Made by a program: the position numbers and the translations under genes
DNA from: Streptomyces viridochromogenes
GTDB lineage: Bacteria > Actinomycetota > Actinomycetes > Streptomycetales > Streptomycetaceae
Assembly (NCBI RefSeq): GCF_001270495.1
Contig: NZ_LGUR01000217.1
Location: 1 to 64,000, forward strand
DNA: 64,000 nt
Direction of reading: 5' to 3'
The notes under the pieces: generated by a model
Told to the model about the DNA's origin: nothing
Seen by the model: the letters and a program-made list of their open reading frames with translations, nothing else
The model's database searches: none
In this document: piece after piece, positions 27,659 to 36,401 of the stretch
Numbering within the stretch: position 1 is the stretch's first letter
Layout: each line of letters begins with the position of its first letter

Positions 27659-28846
27659 TCAGGCCGCTGTCGCCTTGTCGTAGGCGGGTGCCTCCACCGG
27701 GATCTCCACCACCGGCAGCGTGCGCCTGCCCGCACCCAGCGCCACCACCGTCAGCGGTACGGCGATCACCAGCAGTCCGACCGCCAGTACCGCTCCCATC
27801 ACCGGGAACCCCGCCTGCGTCGACAGCAGACTCCCGGTCAGCGGGCCCGCCGCCGTGCCCAGCGACGACGCCGAGCCGACGAGGACGGCCCAGCGGCCGC
27901 GTGTGTCGAGGGAGGCGGCGAGGCCGATCAGGTACGACAGGACGATCGGGTAGCAGGTGTTCCAGGCGATCTCGCCGGTCGCGAAGGTCGTCAGGTCGGT
28001 GGCGGACGCGCTGAGCGCGATGCACGCCGCGATGAGGGCCGTACCGGCGCCGATGGGCAGCGCCTTGCCGAGGCGTGGGCCGAGCGCGCCCGCCCCGGTC
28101 ACGCCCAGCAGGCCCGCGCCGAGCCCCACGGCGAACACCGCGCCGACCGTGGTCTCGGTCAACTGCGCCTGCGTCAGGCCGATTCGGCCGCTGACGCCCC
28201 AGAGGGAGTTCTGGGCGAGCGACCAGCAGAGCATGCAGGCGGCGAGGGTCAGGCCGTGGCGCAGGTGGGGGAGGCCGGAGCCGTCCCAGCCGGGCTGGTG
28301 CGACCTGGCCGTGGCGGCCGGGAGTCGGCTCGTCAGCGGCCATATGGCGAGCGCGGCGAGCGCGATCGCGGCCAGCGGCTGGCCATGGCCCGGGCCGAGG
28401 TGCGGCACCGTCAGATAGACGGCGCCCGCGAGGGCGGAGACGCCGAGGAGGCCCGCTGTGGTGGCCCGGTGGGGGTCGCGCAGGGCGGCGATTCCGGTGG
28501 CGGCCACCGCAGTCGCCGTACCCGAGCCGAACCCGCCGACGAGCGCGCCGAGGACGACGGCCGGTACGGCGTGGGTGAGTGCGGCCCCGCCGTAGCCGAC
28601 GACCGCGAGCAGGAGCCCGACGCGCGCCAGCCTCCGCGCCCCGATCCGTTCCACGCGGGAGGCCAGCAGGAAGCCCGCCGACGCCGAACTCAGCAGCAGC
28701 GCGCTGCCGACGGCACCCGCCTGGGTGGGGGTGAGCGGAAGCCCGGAGTCGAGTCTGCCGACGACCGTCGGCAGCAGATACGGAGCGAGGTACCCGGCCG
28801 TGAAAAGGGCGACGAGGGGCCAGGGGGTGGTGCGAGGGGCGAACAC
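27659..28846 (-). CDS. MFS transporter
   Basis: 395-residue major facilitator with about 12 hydrophobic segments (for example PWPLVALFTAGYLAPYLL, ARVGLLLAVVGYGGAAL, GLTLAACMLCWSLAQNSLW, GAVLAVGLLVIAVPLTVVALG). The loop 2-3 motif is degenerate (ASRVERIGARRLAR). It belongs to the CynX/NimT- or YcaD-like small-molecule exporters rather than the sugar porters; the substrate is unknown. It lies between the deaminase and the IclR gene, so a link with glucarate uptake is possible but unsupported. Confidence 0.82.
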   Translation of the reverse strand: MFAPRTTPWPLVALFTAGYLAPYLLPTVVGRLDSGLPLTPTQAGAVGSALLLSSASAGFLLASRVERIGARRLARVGLLLAVVGYGGAALTHAVPAVVLGALVGGFGSGTATAVAATGIAALRDPHRATTAGLLGVSALAGAVYLTVPHLGPGHGQPLAAIALAALAIWPLTSRLPAATARSHQPGWDGSGLPHLRHGLTLAACMLCWSLAQNSLWGVSGRIGLTQAQLTETTVGAVFAVGLGAGLLGVTGAGALGPRLGKALPIGAGTALIAACIALSASATDLTTFATGEIAWNTCYPIVLSYLIGLAASLDTRGRWAVLVGSASSLGTAAGPLTGSLLSTQAGFPVMGAVLAVGLLVIAVPLTVVALGAGRRTLPVVEIPVEAPAYDKATAA

Positions 28847-29020
28847 GGGCGTTCCCAGGGCATGCGAAAGGACGGCTCAAGAGGGGGAGGGGCGCAGGCC
28901 GTCGACGGACAGGAACGCGCGGAGAATTTGTATCAAGCCGGGGGAGGGGCGAAGAAGTTCGGGGGGTGTGATCTGAGGCACGTTCTGTTTGGGGTGGGGC
29001 AACGGGGGTAGGAGGCGCCC

Positions 29021-29815
29021 TCACCTGCGCCAGTGCACCGACCCGGTGCCGCCGCCCCCGCCGGGAACCGTCGCCTCGATCTTCGCCCTGATCTCCCGCA
29101 TCACCGCCACGATCCGCTCCTCGTGCCCCGCCGACAGCCGGGCCACCGGCACCGAGCAGCTGATCGCGTCCTGGGCCGGGACGTCGTAGCGCAGGGCGAA
29201 ACCGAAGCCGACGATGCCGGGCACGCCCTCCTCGCGGTCGGTCGAATAGCCGCGCGCCCGCACTTCGGCGAGGTCGGCGGCGAGTGCCTCGCGGGTGGTG
29301 CGGGTGTGGGCGGTGAGGGCCTGGTACGGGCCCTCGGGGAGGTCGTCGTCGGGGCGTTCGGCGAGCAGGGCCTTGCCCAGGGCGCCCGCGTGCGCCGGGA
29401 GGCGCCGGCCCACCCGGCTGATCGTCCGCAGGTATTCGTGCGACTCGCGCGTCGCCAGATACGCCACGTCCCCGCCGTCCAGCCGCGCCATGTGGATCGT
29501 CTCGCCGAGCGCATCCGACGCCTCGTCGAGATACGGGCGTACGACCCGGACGCGCGGGTCGGAGTCGAGGTAGCTGGTGCCGGTGAGCAGGGCGTGGATG
29601 CCGATGCCGTAGAGGGAGCCGGTGACGTCCGTGCGGACCCAGCCGCGGGAGATCAGGGTCTGGAGCAGCGCGTACATGGAGCTGCGCGGCACGTCCAGGG
29701 CGTCGGCCAGCTCCTGGAGGCGTGCGGGGCGGTCGCCGCGCGCGGCGAGGAGTTCGAGCAACTCCACGGTGCGCGCCGCCGACTTCACTTCGCGGACCCC
29801 GCCTGTCTCTGACAT
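29021..29815 (-). CDS. IclR-family transcriptional regulator (glucarate operon)
   Basis: 264-residue IclR-type regulator. The N-terminal winged helix (VKSAARTVELLELLAARGDRPARLQELADALDVPRSSMYALLQTLISRGWV) precedes the IclR effector domain (GETIHMARLDGGDVAYLATRES ... LPAHAGALGKALLA ... RGYSTDREEGVPGIVGFGFAL). It is divergent from kdgD-gudD, so it most likely controls glucarate or related aldarate use in response to a pathway intermediate. Start ATG 29815. A run of four 15-bp repeats lies directly upstream. Confidence 0.9.
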   Translation of the reverse strand: MSETGGVREVKSAARTVELLELLAARGDRPARLQELADALDVPRSSMYALLQTLISRGWVRTDVTGSLYGIGIHALLTGTSYLDSDPRVRVVRPYLDEASDALGETIHMARLDGGDVAYLATRESHEYLRTISRVGRRLPAHAGALGKALLAERPDDDLPEGPYQALTAHTRTTREALAADLAEVRARGYSTDREEGVPGIVGFGFALRYDVPAQDAISCSVPVARLSAGHEERIVAVMREIRAKIEATVPGGGGGTGSVHWRR

Positions 29816-29836
29816 GGGGCGATCGTAATCGGAGCC

Positions 29837-29896
29837 GATGGAAGCGCATCGGATGGGAGCGCATCGGATGGAAGCGCATCGGATGGAAGCGCATCG
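29837..29896. repeat. Four tandem 15-bp repeats in the iclR-kdgD promoter region
   Basis: Four contiguous copies of GATGGAAGCGCATCG (29837, 29852, 29867, 29882); the second has one A-to-G change. They occupy the divergent promoter between the IclR regulator and kdgD. They may be a variable-number tract or an operator array; the 15-base period keeps copies about 1.4 helical turns apart. Confidence 0.85.
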
Positions 29897-29911
29897 GACT
29901 GCACCGTGCCA

Positions 29912-29940
29912 TTGACGGTCGCGGTTCGCGTATCTAATCT
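29912..29940 (+). promoter_or_regulatory. Predicted promoter of kdgD-gudD
   Basis: TTGACG (29912-29917), 17-base spacer, TAATCT (29935-29940), a good vegetative sigma factor match. The start codon lies 44 bases downstream. A direct repeat TACGTGG (29950 and 29965) covers the start-site region and could be a regulator site. Confidence 0.55.
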
Positions 29941-29983
29941 CCATTCTCATACGTGGATGACGTCTACGTGGGGAGATGAGGAG

Positions 29984-30931
29984 ATGGCGAGGGTGAGCCT
30001 CGAAACGGATACGACCCGGCGCTTGCGGGAGGGCATGGCACAGGGCGTGCTGTCGTTCCCGCTCACGAGCTTCCACGAGGACGGCACGCTGGACCCGGAC
30101 GGCTTCCGCAGCCATGTCGCCGCCCAGCTCGCCACCGCCCCCGGCGCGGTCTTCCCCGCCTGCGGCACCGGTGAGTTCTTCTCGCTGGACGAGGACGAGT
30201 ACCGGGTCGTCGTCACGGCCGCCGTCGAGGAGTCGGGCGGCCGGGTGCCGGTGGTGGCCGGCGTCGGGTACGGCTGGGCGCAGGCCGCGCGGTTCGCCCG
30301 GATCGCCGAGGAGGCCGGCGCCGACGCCCTCCTCGTCCTGCCGCACTACCTCGTCGCCGCCCCGCAGGACGGGCTGGTCGCCCAGCTGGAGCAGCTCGCG
30401 GCCCGGACCCGGCTGCCGCTCATCGCCTACCAGCGCGGCCAAGTCGCCTTCACCGCCGACTCGTTGAAGCGCATCGCGCGCATCCCCCACGTCATCGGAC
30501 TCAAGGACGGCCACAGCGACCTCGACCGCCTCCAGCGCCTCACTCTCGCCGCCCCCGAGGGCTTCCTCTTCTTCAACGGGGCCGCCACCGCCGAGCTCCA
30601 GGCCCGCGCGTACGCCACCGTCGGCGTCCCCGCCTACTCCTCCGCCGTCCACGCCTTCGCCCCCGAGATCGCGAACGCCTTCTTCGCCGCTCTCCGGCGC
30701 GGCGACCACGGCACGGTCGACAAGCTGCTGCGCGACTTCTACGTCCCGCTCGTCGAGCTGCGCGACCGGGTGCCCGGATACGCCGTGTCCCTGGTGAAGG
30801 CGGCGGCCAGGCTGCGCGGCCGCCCCGTCGGCCCCGTCCGCGCCCCGCTCACCGACCCGTCGGCCGGAGACCTGGCCGACCTGCGCACCCTGCTCGCCGC
30901 CGGACTCGACCTCGTAGGAGCAGCGCTGTGA
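29984..30931 (+). CDS. kdgD: 5-dehydro-4-deoxyglucarate dehydratase
   Basis: 315-residue DHDPS-superfamily lyase that dehydrates and decarboxylates 5-keto-4-deoxyglucarate to 2-oxoglutarate semialdehyde. The Schiff-base Lys is K174 (IGLKDGHSD), the catalytic Tyr is Y149 (LIAYQRG), and the glycine-rich loop is PACGTGEFFSL, where KdgD has CGTGE instead of GTTGE. Start ATG 29984 with AGGAG about 5 bases upstream. The TGA overlaps the gudD start as GTGA, so the two are translationally coupled. Confidence 0.92.
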   Translation: MARVSLETDTTRRLREGMAQGVLSFPLTSFHEDGTLDPDGFRSHVAAQLATAPGAVFPACGTGEFFSLDEDEYRVVVTAAVEESGGRVPVVAGVGYGWAQAARFARIAEEAGADALLVLPHYLVAAPQDGLVAQLEQLAARTRLPLIAYQRGQVAFTADSLKRIARIPHVIGLKDGHSDLDRLQRLTLAAPEGFLFFNGAATAELQARAYATVGVPAYSSAVHAFAPEIANAFFAALRRGDHGTVDKLLRDFYVPLVELRDRVPGYAVSLVKAAARLRGRPVGPVRAPLTDPSAGDLADLRTLLAAGLDLVGAAL

Positions 30932-32217
30932 ACCTCACGATCACCGACGTCCGGCTCACACCCATCCTGGTCGCCGACCCGCCCCTGCTGAACACCCAGG
31001 GCGTCCACCAGCCGTACACGCCCCGCCTGATCGTGGAGGTCGTGACGGCCGACGGGATCGCGGGCGTCGGTGAGACGTACGGCGACACCAAGTACCTGGA
31101 ACTCGCCCGGCCGTTCGCCGACAAGCTGATCGGACGTCGAGTCAGTGATCTGAACGGCCTGTTCGTCGTCGCCGACGAGGTGGCCGTCGATCAGTCCCGG
31201 GTACAGGGCCAGGTCGACGTCGGCGGGCTGCGCGGCGTCCAGACCGCCGACAAGCTGCGGCTGTCCGTCGTCTCCGGCTTCGAGGTCGCCTGCCTGGACG
31301 CCCTCGGCAAGGCGCTCGGGCTGCCCGTGCACGCGCTGCTCGGCGGCAAGGTGCGGGACGCGGTCGAGTACAGCGCGTATCTCTTCTACAAGTGGGCCGA
31401 CCACCCGGACGGCGTGGCGGCCGAGAAGGACGACTGGGGTGCCGCCGTCGACCCGGCCGGGGTCGTCGAGCAGGCGCGGAAGTTCACCGAGCGGTACGGC
31501 TTCACCTCCTTCAAGCTCAAGGGCGGCGTCTTTCCGCCGGACGAGGAGATCGCGGCGATCCGGGCGCTCGCGGAGGCCTTCCCCGGGCACCCCCTGCGGC
31601 TCGACCCCAACGGGGCCTGGTCCGTGGAGACCTCGCTGAAGGTGGCGCGCGAACTCGGGGAGGTCCTGGAGTACCTGGAGGACCCGGCCCTCGGCACGGA
31701 CGCCATGGCCGAGGTCGCCGCGCGGACCGGCGTGCCGCTGGCGACCAACATGTGCGTGACGACGTTCGCGGAGATCAAGGAGGCGTTCACCCGGGACGCC
31801 GTGCAGGTCGTCCTCTCCGACCACCACTACTGGGGCGGGCTGCGCAACACCCAGCAGCTCGCGGCGATCTGCCGCACCTTCGGCGTCGGGGTGTCCATGC
31901 ACTCCAACACCCACCTGGGCATCTCCCTGGCCGCGATGACCCACGTGGCGTCCACCGTCCCGGACCTCCACCACGCCTGCGACTCCCACTACCCCTGGCA
32001 GTCCGAGGACGTCCTCACCGAGCGGCTCACCTTCGAGGGCGGCAAGGTCGCCGTGTCCGACGCGCCCGGCCTCGGCGTCGAGCTGGACCGCGACAGGCTG
32101 GCGGAGCTGCACCGGCGGTGGCTGGAAGACGACGGCTCGCTCCGGGACCGCGACGACGCGGCCGCGATGCGGGTCGCCGAACCCGGCTGGGTGACGCCCT
32201 CGGTGCCGCGCTGGTAG
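30928..32217 (+). CDS. gudD: Glucarate dehydratase
   Basis: 429-residue enolase-superfamily enzyme that converts D-glucarate (and L-idarate) to 5-keto-4-deoxyglucarate, the substrate of KdgD. The KxK pair is K196/K198 (FKLKGG). The metal ligands are D226 (LDPNGAW), E251 (EDPALG) and N274 (TNMCVT). The catalytic Asp/His are D298 (LSDHHYWGG) and H325 (MHSNTHLGIS). The start is GTG 30928, overlapping kdgD. The oxoglutarate-semialdehyde dehydrogenase needed to finish the path is not in the window. Confidence 0.94.
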   Translation: MNLTITDVRLTPILVADPPLLNTQGVHQPYTPRLIVEVVTADGIAGVGETYGDTKYLELARPFADKLIGRRVSDLNGLFVVADEVAVDQSRVQGQVDVGGLRGVQTADKLRLSVVSGFEVACLDALGKALGLPVHALLGGKVRDAVEYSAYLFYKWADHPDGVAAEKDDWGAAVDPAGVVEQARKFTERYGFTSFKLKGGVFPPDEEIAAIRALAEAFPGHPLRLDPNGAWSVETSLKVARELGEVLEYLEDPALGTDAMAEVAARTGVPLATNMCVTTFAEIKEAFTRDAVQVVLSDHHYWGGLRNTQQLAAICRTFGVGVSMHSNTHLGISLAAMTHVASTVPDLHHACDSHYPWQSEDVLTERLTFEGGKVAVSDAPGLGVELDRDRLAELHRRWLEDDGSLRDRDDAAAMRVAEPGWVTPSVPRW

Positions 32218-32286
32218 GGGCCCTACGTCCGCCCGGCCGGGGAACCGGCGCGGAGGGCACGGGCGGGATCTCGGTGGCGTTGTCAG

Positions 32287-32323
32287 TGACGTGGTGCACA
32301 CTGGCCAGATCAGCACCACGTCA
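32287..32323. promoter_or_regulatory. Long inverted repeat operator candidate before the sugar kinase
   Basis: Perfect 11-bp arms TGACGTGGTGC (32287-32297) and GCACCACGTCA (32313-32323), separated by 15 bases that hold the small palindrome CTGGCCAG. The right arm ends 11 bases before the GTG start and abuts the GGGAG ribosome site. It could be a repressor operator or an mRNA hairpin that affects initiation. Confidence 0.6.
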
Positions 32324-32334
32324 GGGAGCGCACC

Positions 32335-33507
32335 GTGACCACGCCCACCGGGCCCACCGCGCCCACCGGAAACGGAACGGCACCCTCGCCCCAGGGGCCG
32401 ACGTCCAGGGCAGGGAAGCCGTACCGCCGGAGCCAGGTCGACCCCCTCGTCGGCCTGCGCACACCCGCCGACCCGCCCTGGGACGTGTACCTCACGGGCC
32501 CGGTCTTCCTCGACATCATCTTCACCGGCCTCGACTCCGCCCCGGTGCGCGGCACCGAGTCGTGGGCGCGCGGGATGGGATCGAGCCCCGGCGGTGTGGC
32601 GAACATGGCGACGGCCCTGGCCCGCCTCGGCCTGAAGACGTCGCTCGCGGCGGCCTTCGGCGACGACCACTACGGCGAGTACTGCTGGGACGCGCTGGAG
32701 CACGGCGAGGGCATCGACCTCTCGCCGTCACGCACCGTGCCCGGCTGGCACTCGCCGGTGACGGTCTCGATGGCGTACGAGGGGGAGCGCACGATGGTCT
32801 CCCACGGCCACGAGCCGCCCCCGGAGGAGCCCGCCCCGGACTGCCCCCCGAGCGCCCGCGCCGCGGTCGCCTCCCTCGTCCCGGGCCTGCGGGCGCCCTG
32901 GATCGCGCAGGCCGCGAGCAAGGGCGCGCGGATCTTCGCCGACGTCGGCTGGGACGACACGGGGGCGTGGGACCTGGCGGGGCTGGCCGACCTGGAGCAC
33001 TGCGAGGCGTTCCTGCCGAACGCCGAGGAGGCGATGCGGTACACGGGCGCCGAAAGCCCGCGCGAGGCGGCCCACGCACTCACCGAGCACGTCCCCGTCG
33101 CGGTGGTCACCCTCGGTGCGGAGGGCGCGTACGCGGTGGACGGCCGGACCGGGGAGACGGCCGTGGTCCCCGCGATCGCCGTGGAGGCCCTGGACCCGAC
33201 AGGCGCCGGCGACGTCTTCGTGGCCGGCTTCGTCACCGGCACCCTGGCCGACTGGCCCCTGGCCGACCGCCTCGCCTTCGCCGGCCTCACGGCCGCCCTC
33301 TCCGTCCAGGAGTTCGGCGGTTCACTCTCCGCCCCCGGCTGGGCCGAGATCGGCGCGTGGTGGCGCAAGGTCCAGTCCCTCGACCGGCAGGATCCCGAGG
33401 CCCTGCGCCGGTACGCGTTCCTGGCGGACCTGGTGCCGGAGGACGAGGGGAGACCGTGGCCGCTGCGGCGGGCGGTGCCGACGATCGGGTTCAGACGGTC
33501 GGCGTGA
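32335..33507 (+). CDS. PfkB-family carbohydrate kinase
   Basis: 390-residue ribokinase/PfkB-family kinase. Signature 1 is present as SSPGGVANMATALARLGLKTSLAAAFGDDHYGEY and signature 2 as LDPTGAGDVFVAGFVTG, with the catalytic Asp in GAGD. An unusual Pro/Thr-rich 35-residue N-terminal extension precedes the fold. The substrate is not evident (sugar, nucleoside or sugar acid). It follows gudD by 117 bases but has its own inverted-repeat control region, so it is probably regulated separately. Confidence 0.87.
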   Translation: MTTPTGPTAPTGNGTAPSPQGPTSRAGKPYRRSQVDPLVGLRTPADPPWDVYLTGPVFLDIIFTGLDSAPVRGTESWARGMGSSPGGVANMATALARLGLKTSLAAAFGDDHYGEYCWDALEHGEGIDLSPSRTVPGWHSPVTVSMAYEGERTMVSHGHEPPPEEPAPDCPPSARAAVASLVPGLRAPWIAQAASKGARIFADVGWDDTGAWDLAGLADLEHCEAFLPNAEEAMRYTGAESPREAAHALTEHVPVAVVTLGAEGAYAVDGRTGETAVVPAIAVEALDPTGAGDVFVAGFVTGTLADWPLADRLAFAGLTAALSVQEFGGSLSAPGWAEIGAWWRKVQSLDRQDPEALRRYAFLADLVPEDEGRPWPLRRAVPTIGFRRSA

Positions 33508-33573
33508 CCACCGGGCCGACGCCGCGCTACCGGGTTCAGCTGCGGGGTCAGCTCCGGCGTTCGGCTCTGGTGT

Positions 33574-34374
33574 TCAGCTCGGGGTCGCCGGGGTCAGGAC
33601 CACGAAGTCCGCGTTCGCCGGGTCCACGCACACGGCCAGGCGGCCGACGCCCTCCGCGTCCTCCGGACCCATCTGCACACTGCCGCCGTTCTCGGTGACC
33701 TTCGCGACCGCGGCGTCGCAGTCGGTGACGTTGAAGACCGGGTGCCAGTACGGCCGCCCGTTCGCCAGCGCGAGGTTCTCCGCCGGGAGTTCCATCAGGC
33801 CGCCCTGCATACGCTCCTCGGGCAGCCCGGCCGGGGTGATCAGGGTGTACGTGCCCCCGCCGCCCGGCAACGGCATATCGCTGAACTGCCAGCCGAAGAC
33901 ACCGCCGTAGAACTCCCGCGCGCCCGCGGCGTCGCTCGTGTACAACTCGGTCCACGACAGCGAGCCCGGCTCGTCCGCCAGCTCGAAGCCCGAGTTCTTC
34001 CCCGGCTGCCAGACGGCGAACTGGCCGCCCAGCGGATCGTTGAACTGCGCCATCCGCCCCCAGTCGTCGAGGTCCCGCGGCGCCACCCGCACCGTGCCGC
34101 CCGCGCGCTCCACGGCCTGGGTCGTCGTGTCCGCGTCGTCGACGGTGTAGTAGATCATCCAGGCCGAGCGCGCCCCCTCCTCGGTGAGCTTGCCGATCCC
34201 GGCGACGGTCCTGCCGTCCTTCTTGAACATCCCGCCCTCGAAGTCCTCCGTCTCGCCCATGGACTCGTACTCCCAGCCGAGCACCGCACCGTAGAAGGCC
34301 GCGGCGGCGCGGACGTCGGGGGCGCCGAGGTCGAGCCAACAGGGGGAGCCGGGAGCGAGGTCAGTGGTGATCAT
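33574..34374 (-). CDS. VOC-family protein with two glyoxalase-like domains
   Basis: 266-residue protein with two fused vicinal-oxygen-chelate domains. Domain 1 is about residues 8-125 (PCWLDLGAPDVRAAAAFYGAVLGWEYE ... FNDPLGGQFAVWQP). Domain 2 is about residues 140-265 (SWTELYTSDAAGAREFYGGVFGWQF ... VDPANADFVVLTP). Such proteins include hydroxylases and antibiotic-resistance or stress proteins; the role here is unknown. It is divergent from the small NTF2-like gene. Confidence 0.85.
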   Translation of the reverse strand: MITTDLAPGSPCWLDLGAPDVRAAAAFYGAVLGWEYESMGETEDFEGGMFKKDGRTVAGIGKLTEEGARSAWMIYYTVDDADTTTQAVERAGGTVRVAPRDLDDWGRMAQFNDPLGGQFAVWQPGKNSGFELADEPGSLSWTELYTSDAAGAREFYGGVFGWQFSDMPLPGGGGTYTLITPAGLPEERMQGGLMELPAENLALANGRPYWHPVFNVTDCDAAVAKVTENGGSVQMGPEDAEGVGRLAVCVDPANADFVVLTPATPS

Positions 34375-34496
34375 GGCGATTCCCTTCGCAGATCCTCTCT
34401 GCCCTCAGCCTGACACCCGGCACTGACACTCGCCCGTCGGACGCACTCCGGGCGCTCCCGGGCGCCGCGCGGGCCGTCTCTGGTTACCATCCGGCC

Positions 34497-34877
34497 ATGA
34501 GCGACGACGCGACCGCGGCCGGGCTCATCGCCGCCGCGCGTGAGTGGGCCGCGGCGATGGTCTCCAACGACCCCGCCCGCATCGCCGACTTCATGGCCGA
34601 CGACTGGGTCATCGTCTCCGAGTCGGGCATCTCCACCAGGGAGCAGTTCCTCGCCCTCGTCGAATCCGGCGACCTGACCCACTCGGCGTTCCAACTCGTC
34701 GGCGACCCGAGGATCCGCGTCCACGGCGACTCGGCGGTGGTGACGGCACGGGTGACGAACACGGCCCACTACAAGGGCGAGCGCTTCGACGCCGACGAGT
34801 GGACGACCGACGTCTTCGTACGCCGGGACGACGGCTGGCGCTGCGTGCTGAGCCACATCACGTCGGCGCGATCCTGA
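34497..34877 (+). CDS. NTF2-like / SnoaL-like small protein (DUF4440 type)
   Basis: 126-residue NTF2-fold protein with the typical AREWAAAMVSNDPARIADFMADDWVIVSESGISTREQFLALVESG start and a C-terminal TDVFVRRDDGWRCVLSHITS strand pair. It is not close to the tandem pair at 1.4-2.3 kb. The substrate is unknown. Start ATG 34497. The gene is divergent from the VOC protein and is followed by a dispersed repeat block. Confidence 0.83.
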   Translation: MSDDATAAGLIAAAREWAAAMVSNDPARIADFMADDWVIVSESGISTREQFLALVESGDLTHSAFQLVGDPRIRVHGDSAVVTARVTNTAHYKGERFDADEWTTDVFVRRDDGWRCVLSHITSARS

Positions 34878-34879
34878 AC

Positions 34880-35105
34880 TCGCCCCCGCCGCCCCTACCC
34901 GTGCCATCCCAGGGGCTCCGCCCCTTCGACCCCGGTTGTCTTTCGGGTGCGGGCGGGAGGGGGCTGGTCGCGCCCACGCGGCGGAGCCGCACATCGATAC
35001 AGCCCCGCGCCCCTTCCGGGGCTCCGCCCCAGACCCCGCTGGATCTTTCAGCCCGTCCGGCGTTTGAGGACGAGGCCCGAAGGGCCGACAGCGGGGGTCT
35101 GGGGG
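34880..35105. repeat. Dispersed intergenic repeat block with GC hairpins
   Basis: Composite of the same modules as 19.3 and 45.0 kb. It has CGCCCCTACCCGTGCCATCCC, then the hairpin AGGGGC-TCC-GCCCCT (34911-34925). A GCGCCCACGCGGCGGAGCCGC module (from about 34970) follows, which recurs at 46.96 kb, and then GGGGC-TCC-GCCCC (35018-35030). The block ends with CAGCCCGTCCGGCGTTTGAGG. It contains no gene and separates convergent genes. Confidence 0.75.
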
Positions 35106-35119
35106 CGCACTGCCCGGGC

Positions 35120-35473
35120 TCAGCCCGCCGTCACCGTCGTGCGCACCGCCCCGTCCGGCCCCGCCACCAACACCGGCGTCCCAGGCCCCCCAAGGTCCCG
35201 CACAGCAGCCCGATCCTCCGCGGACGCGCCCTCCGCCTCCGTCACGACCGCCGCCGCCTCCAGCGACGTCGCCCCCGACGCCACCGCCATCGCCACCGCC
35301 GTCCGCAGCGCACTCAGCTTCAGGGAGTCCAGGGCGACGGTCCCGGCGACATAGGTACGGCCCGTCTCGTCCCGTACGGCCGCGCCCTCGGGCACACCGT
35401 TGCGGGCCCGCGCGGAACGGGCCAGGGTGACGATCTTGCGGTCCTCGGGGTCAAGCGCGCTGTTGTCGGTCAT
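35120..35473 (-). CDS. Cytidine deaminase-fold protein lacking zinc ligands
   Basis: 117-residue protein whose order of segments follows small cytidine deaminases (AARSARARNGVPEGAAVRDETGRTYVAGTVALDSLKLSALRTAVAMAVASG). It has no Cys and no His at all, so the HAE and PCxxC zinc motifs are missing. It is usually annotated as cytidine deaminase in actinobacteria near phoH-ybeY-CBS-era, but deaminase activity is unlikely. A structural or binding role is inference. Start ATG 35473. Confidence 0.7.
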   Translation of the reverse strand: MTDNSALDPEDRKIVTLARSARARNGVPEGAAVRDETGRTYVAGTVALDSLKLSALRTAVAMAVASGATSLEAAAVVTEAEGASAEDRAAVRDLGGPGTPVLVAGPDGAVRTTVTAG

Positions 35474-35501
35474 GACCTGAGCATACGAAGCGCCGACCCG
35501 C

Positions 35502-36377
35502 CTAACCGGCCACGGGGTACATCGCCCCGCGCCGCCCCTCCGGCGACGCCAGCCACTCGAGTTTCGCCGCCGTGTTCGCCTCGTCCAGCGGCGTGTGCAG
35601 CACGATCGACAGATCCGGCCGCACCGGCATCTGCATCACGCTCGACTCCAGACACAGCAGCCCGACCAGCGGATGGTCCAGCTCCTTGCGGATCTGCCCG
35701 GCGTCCTCGATGTCCCGCCGCTCCCACAGCTCGGTGAACTCCGGACTGGACGCCCTCGCCTCGGCCAGCACGGCCTGGAACCCCTCGTCGTCGGGAGAGG
35801 CCGAGCAGAGCGCACGGAACTGCGCCACGACCGTACGGGCGTTCTGCTCCCAACTCTTCGACCGTGACCGGTACATCGGATCGGTGAAGAAGTCGATGAG
35901 GCAGTTCCACCGCTTGCCGGGCAGCATCCCGAGCACCGTCGCCGCCGCGTCGTTGTGCATCACGCCGTTGTAGTACCGGTCCATGATGTGCGCCGGATAC
36001 GGCATCCACGCGTCGATCAGCCGCCGCAGCCCGTCGCACATGTGCTGCTTCTCGGGCTCCACCTCGCGCTCCGGCGGATTCAGCCCGGCCAGCAGATACA
36101 GATGCCTGCGTTCGGCGTTGCTCAGCCGCAGCACCCGGCCCACCGCGTCCAGCACCTGCGGCGACACCGAGATGTCCCGCCCCTGCTCCAGCCACTGGTA
36201 CCAGGAGGCGCCCACACCCGCGAGCACGGCGACCTCCTCTCGCCGCAGCCCCGGCGTACGGCGCCGCGCCCCACCGTCCGGCAGGCCCGCGTCGGCCGGA
36301 GTCACCCGGGCCCGCCTGCTCATCAGGAACTCGCGCAGCTCAAGCCGCCGACGACTCTTCAGCGTGTCCACGGACAC
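35502..36377 (-). CDS. XRE-family regulator with MmyB-type ligand-binding domain
   Basis: 291 residues. The N-terminal helix-turn-helix has the MmyB-type signature RRTPGLRREEVAVLAGVGASWYQWLEQGRDISVSPQVLDAVGRVLRLS. The C-terminal PAS-like domain follows (MDRYYNGVMHNDAAATVLGMLPGKRWNCLIDFFTDP). Relatives bind fatty-acid-like ligands. It starts with GTG 36377 preceded by GAGGGGG. It is divergent from a DHA2 drug-type exporter, with a strong palindrome between them, suggesting it represses the exporter and itself. Confidence 0.88.
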   Translation of the reverse strand: MSVDTLKSRRRLELREFLMSRRARVTPADAGLPDGGARRRTPGLRREEVAVLAGVGASWYQWLEQGRDISVSPQVLDAVGRVLRLSNAERRHLYLLAGLNPPEREVEPEKQHMCDGLRRLIDAWMPYPAHIMDRYYNGVMHNDAAATVLGMLPGKRWNCLIDFFTDPMYRSRSKSWEQNARTVVAQFRALCSASPDDEGFQAVLAEARASSPEFTELWERRDIEDAGQIRKELDHPLVGLLCLESSVMQMPVRPDLSIVLHTPLDEANTAAKLEWLASPEGRRGAMYPVAG

Positions 36378-36401
36378 GTACCGATCCCCCTCGTCCTGTT
36401 G

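Noticed and set aside
29837..29896. Coding function for the 15-bp repeats (in-frame 5-residue repeats)
   Set aside because: The period is a multiple of three and keeps frames open, but the regulator and kdgD both have well-placed starts outside it.
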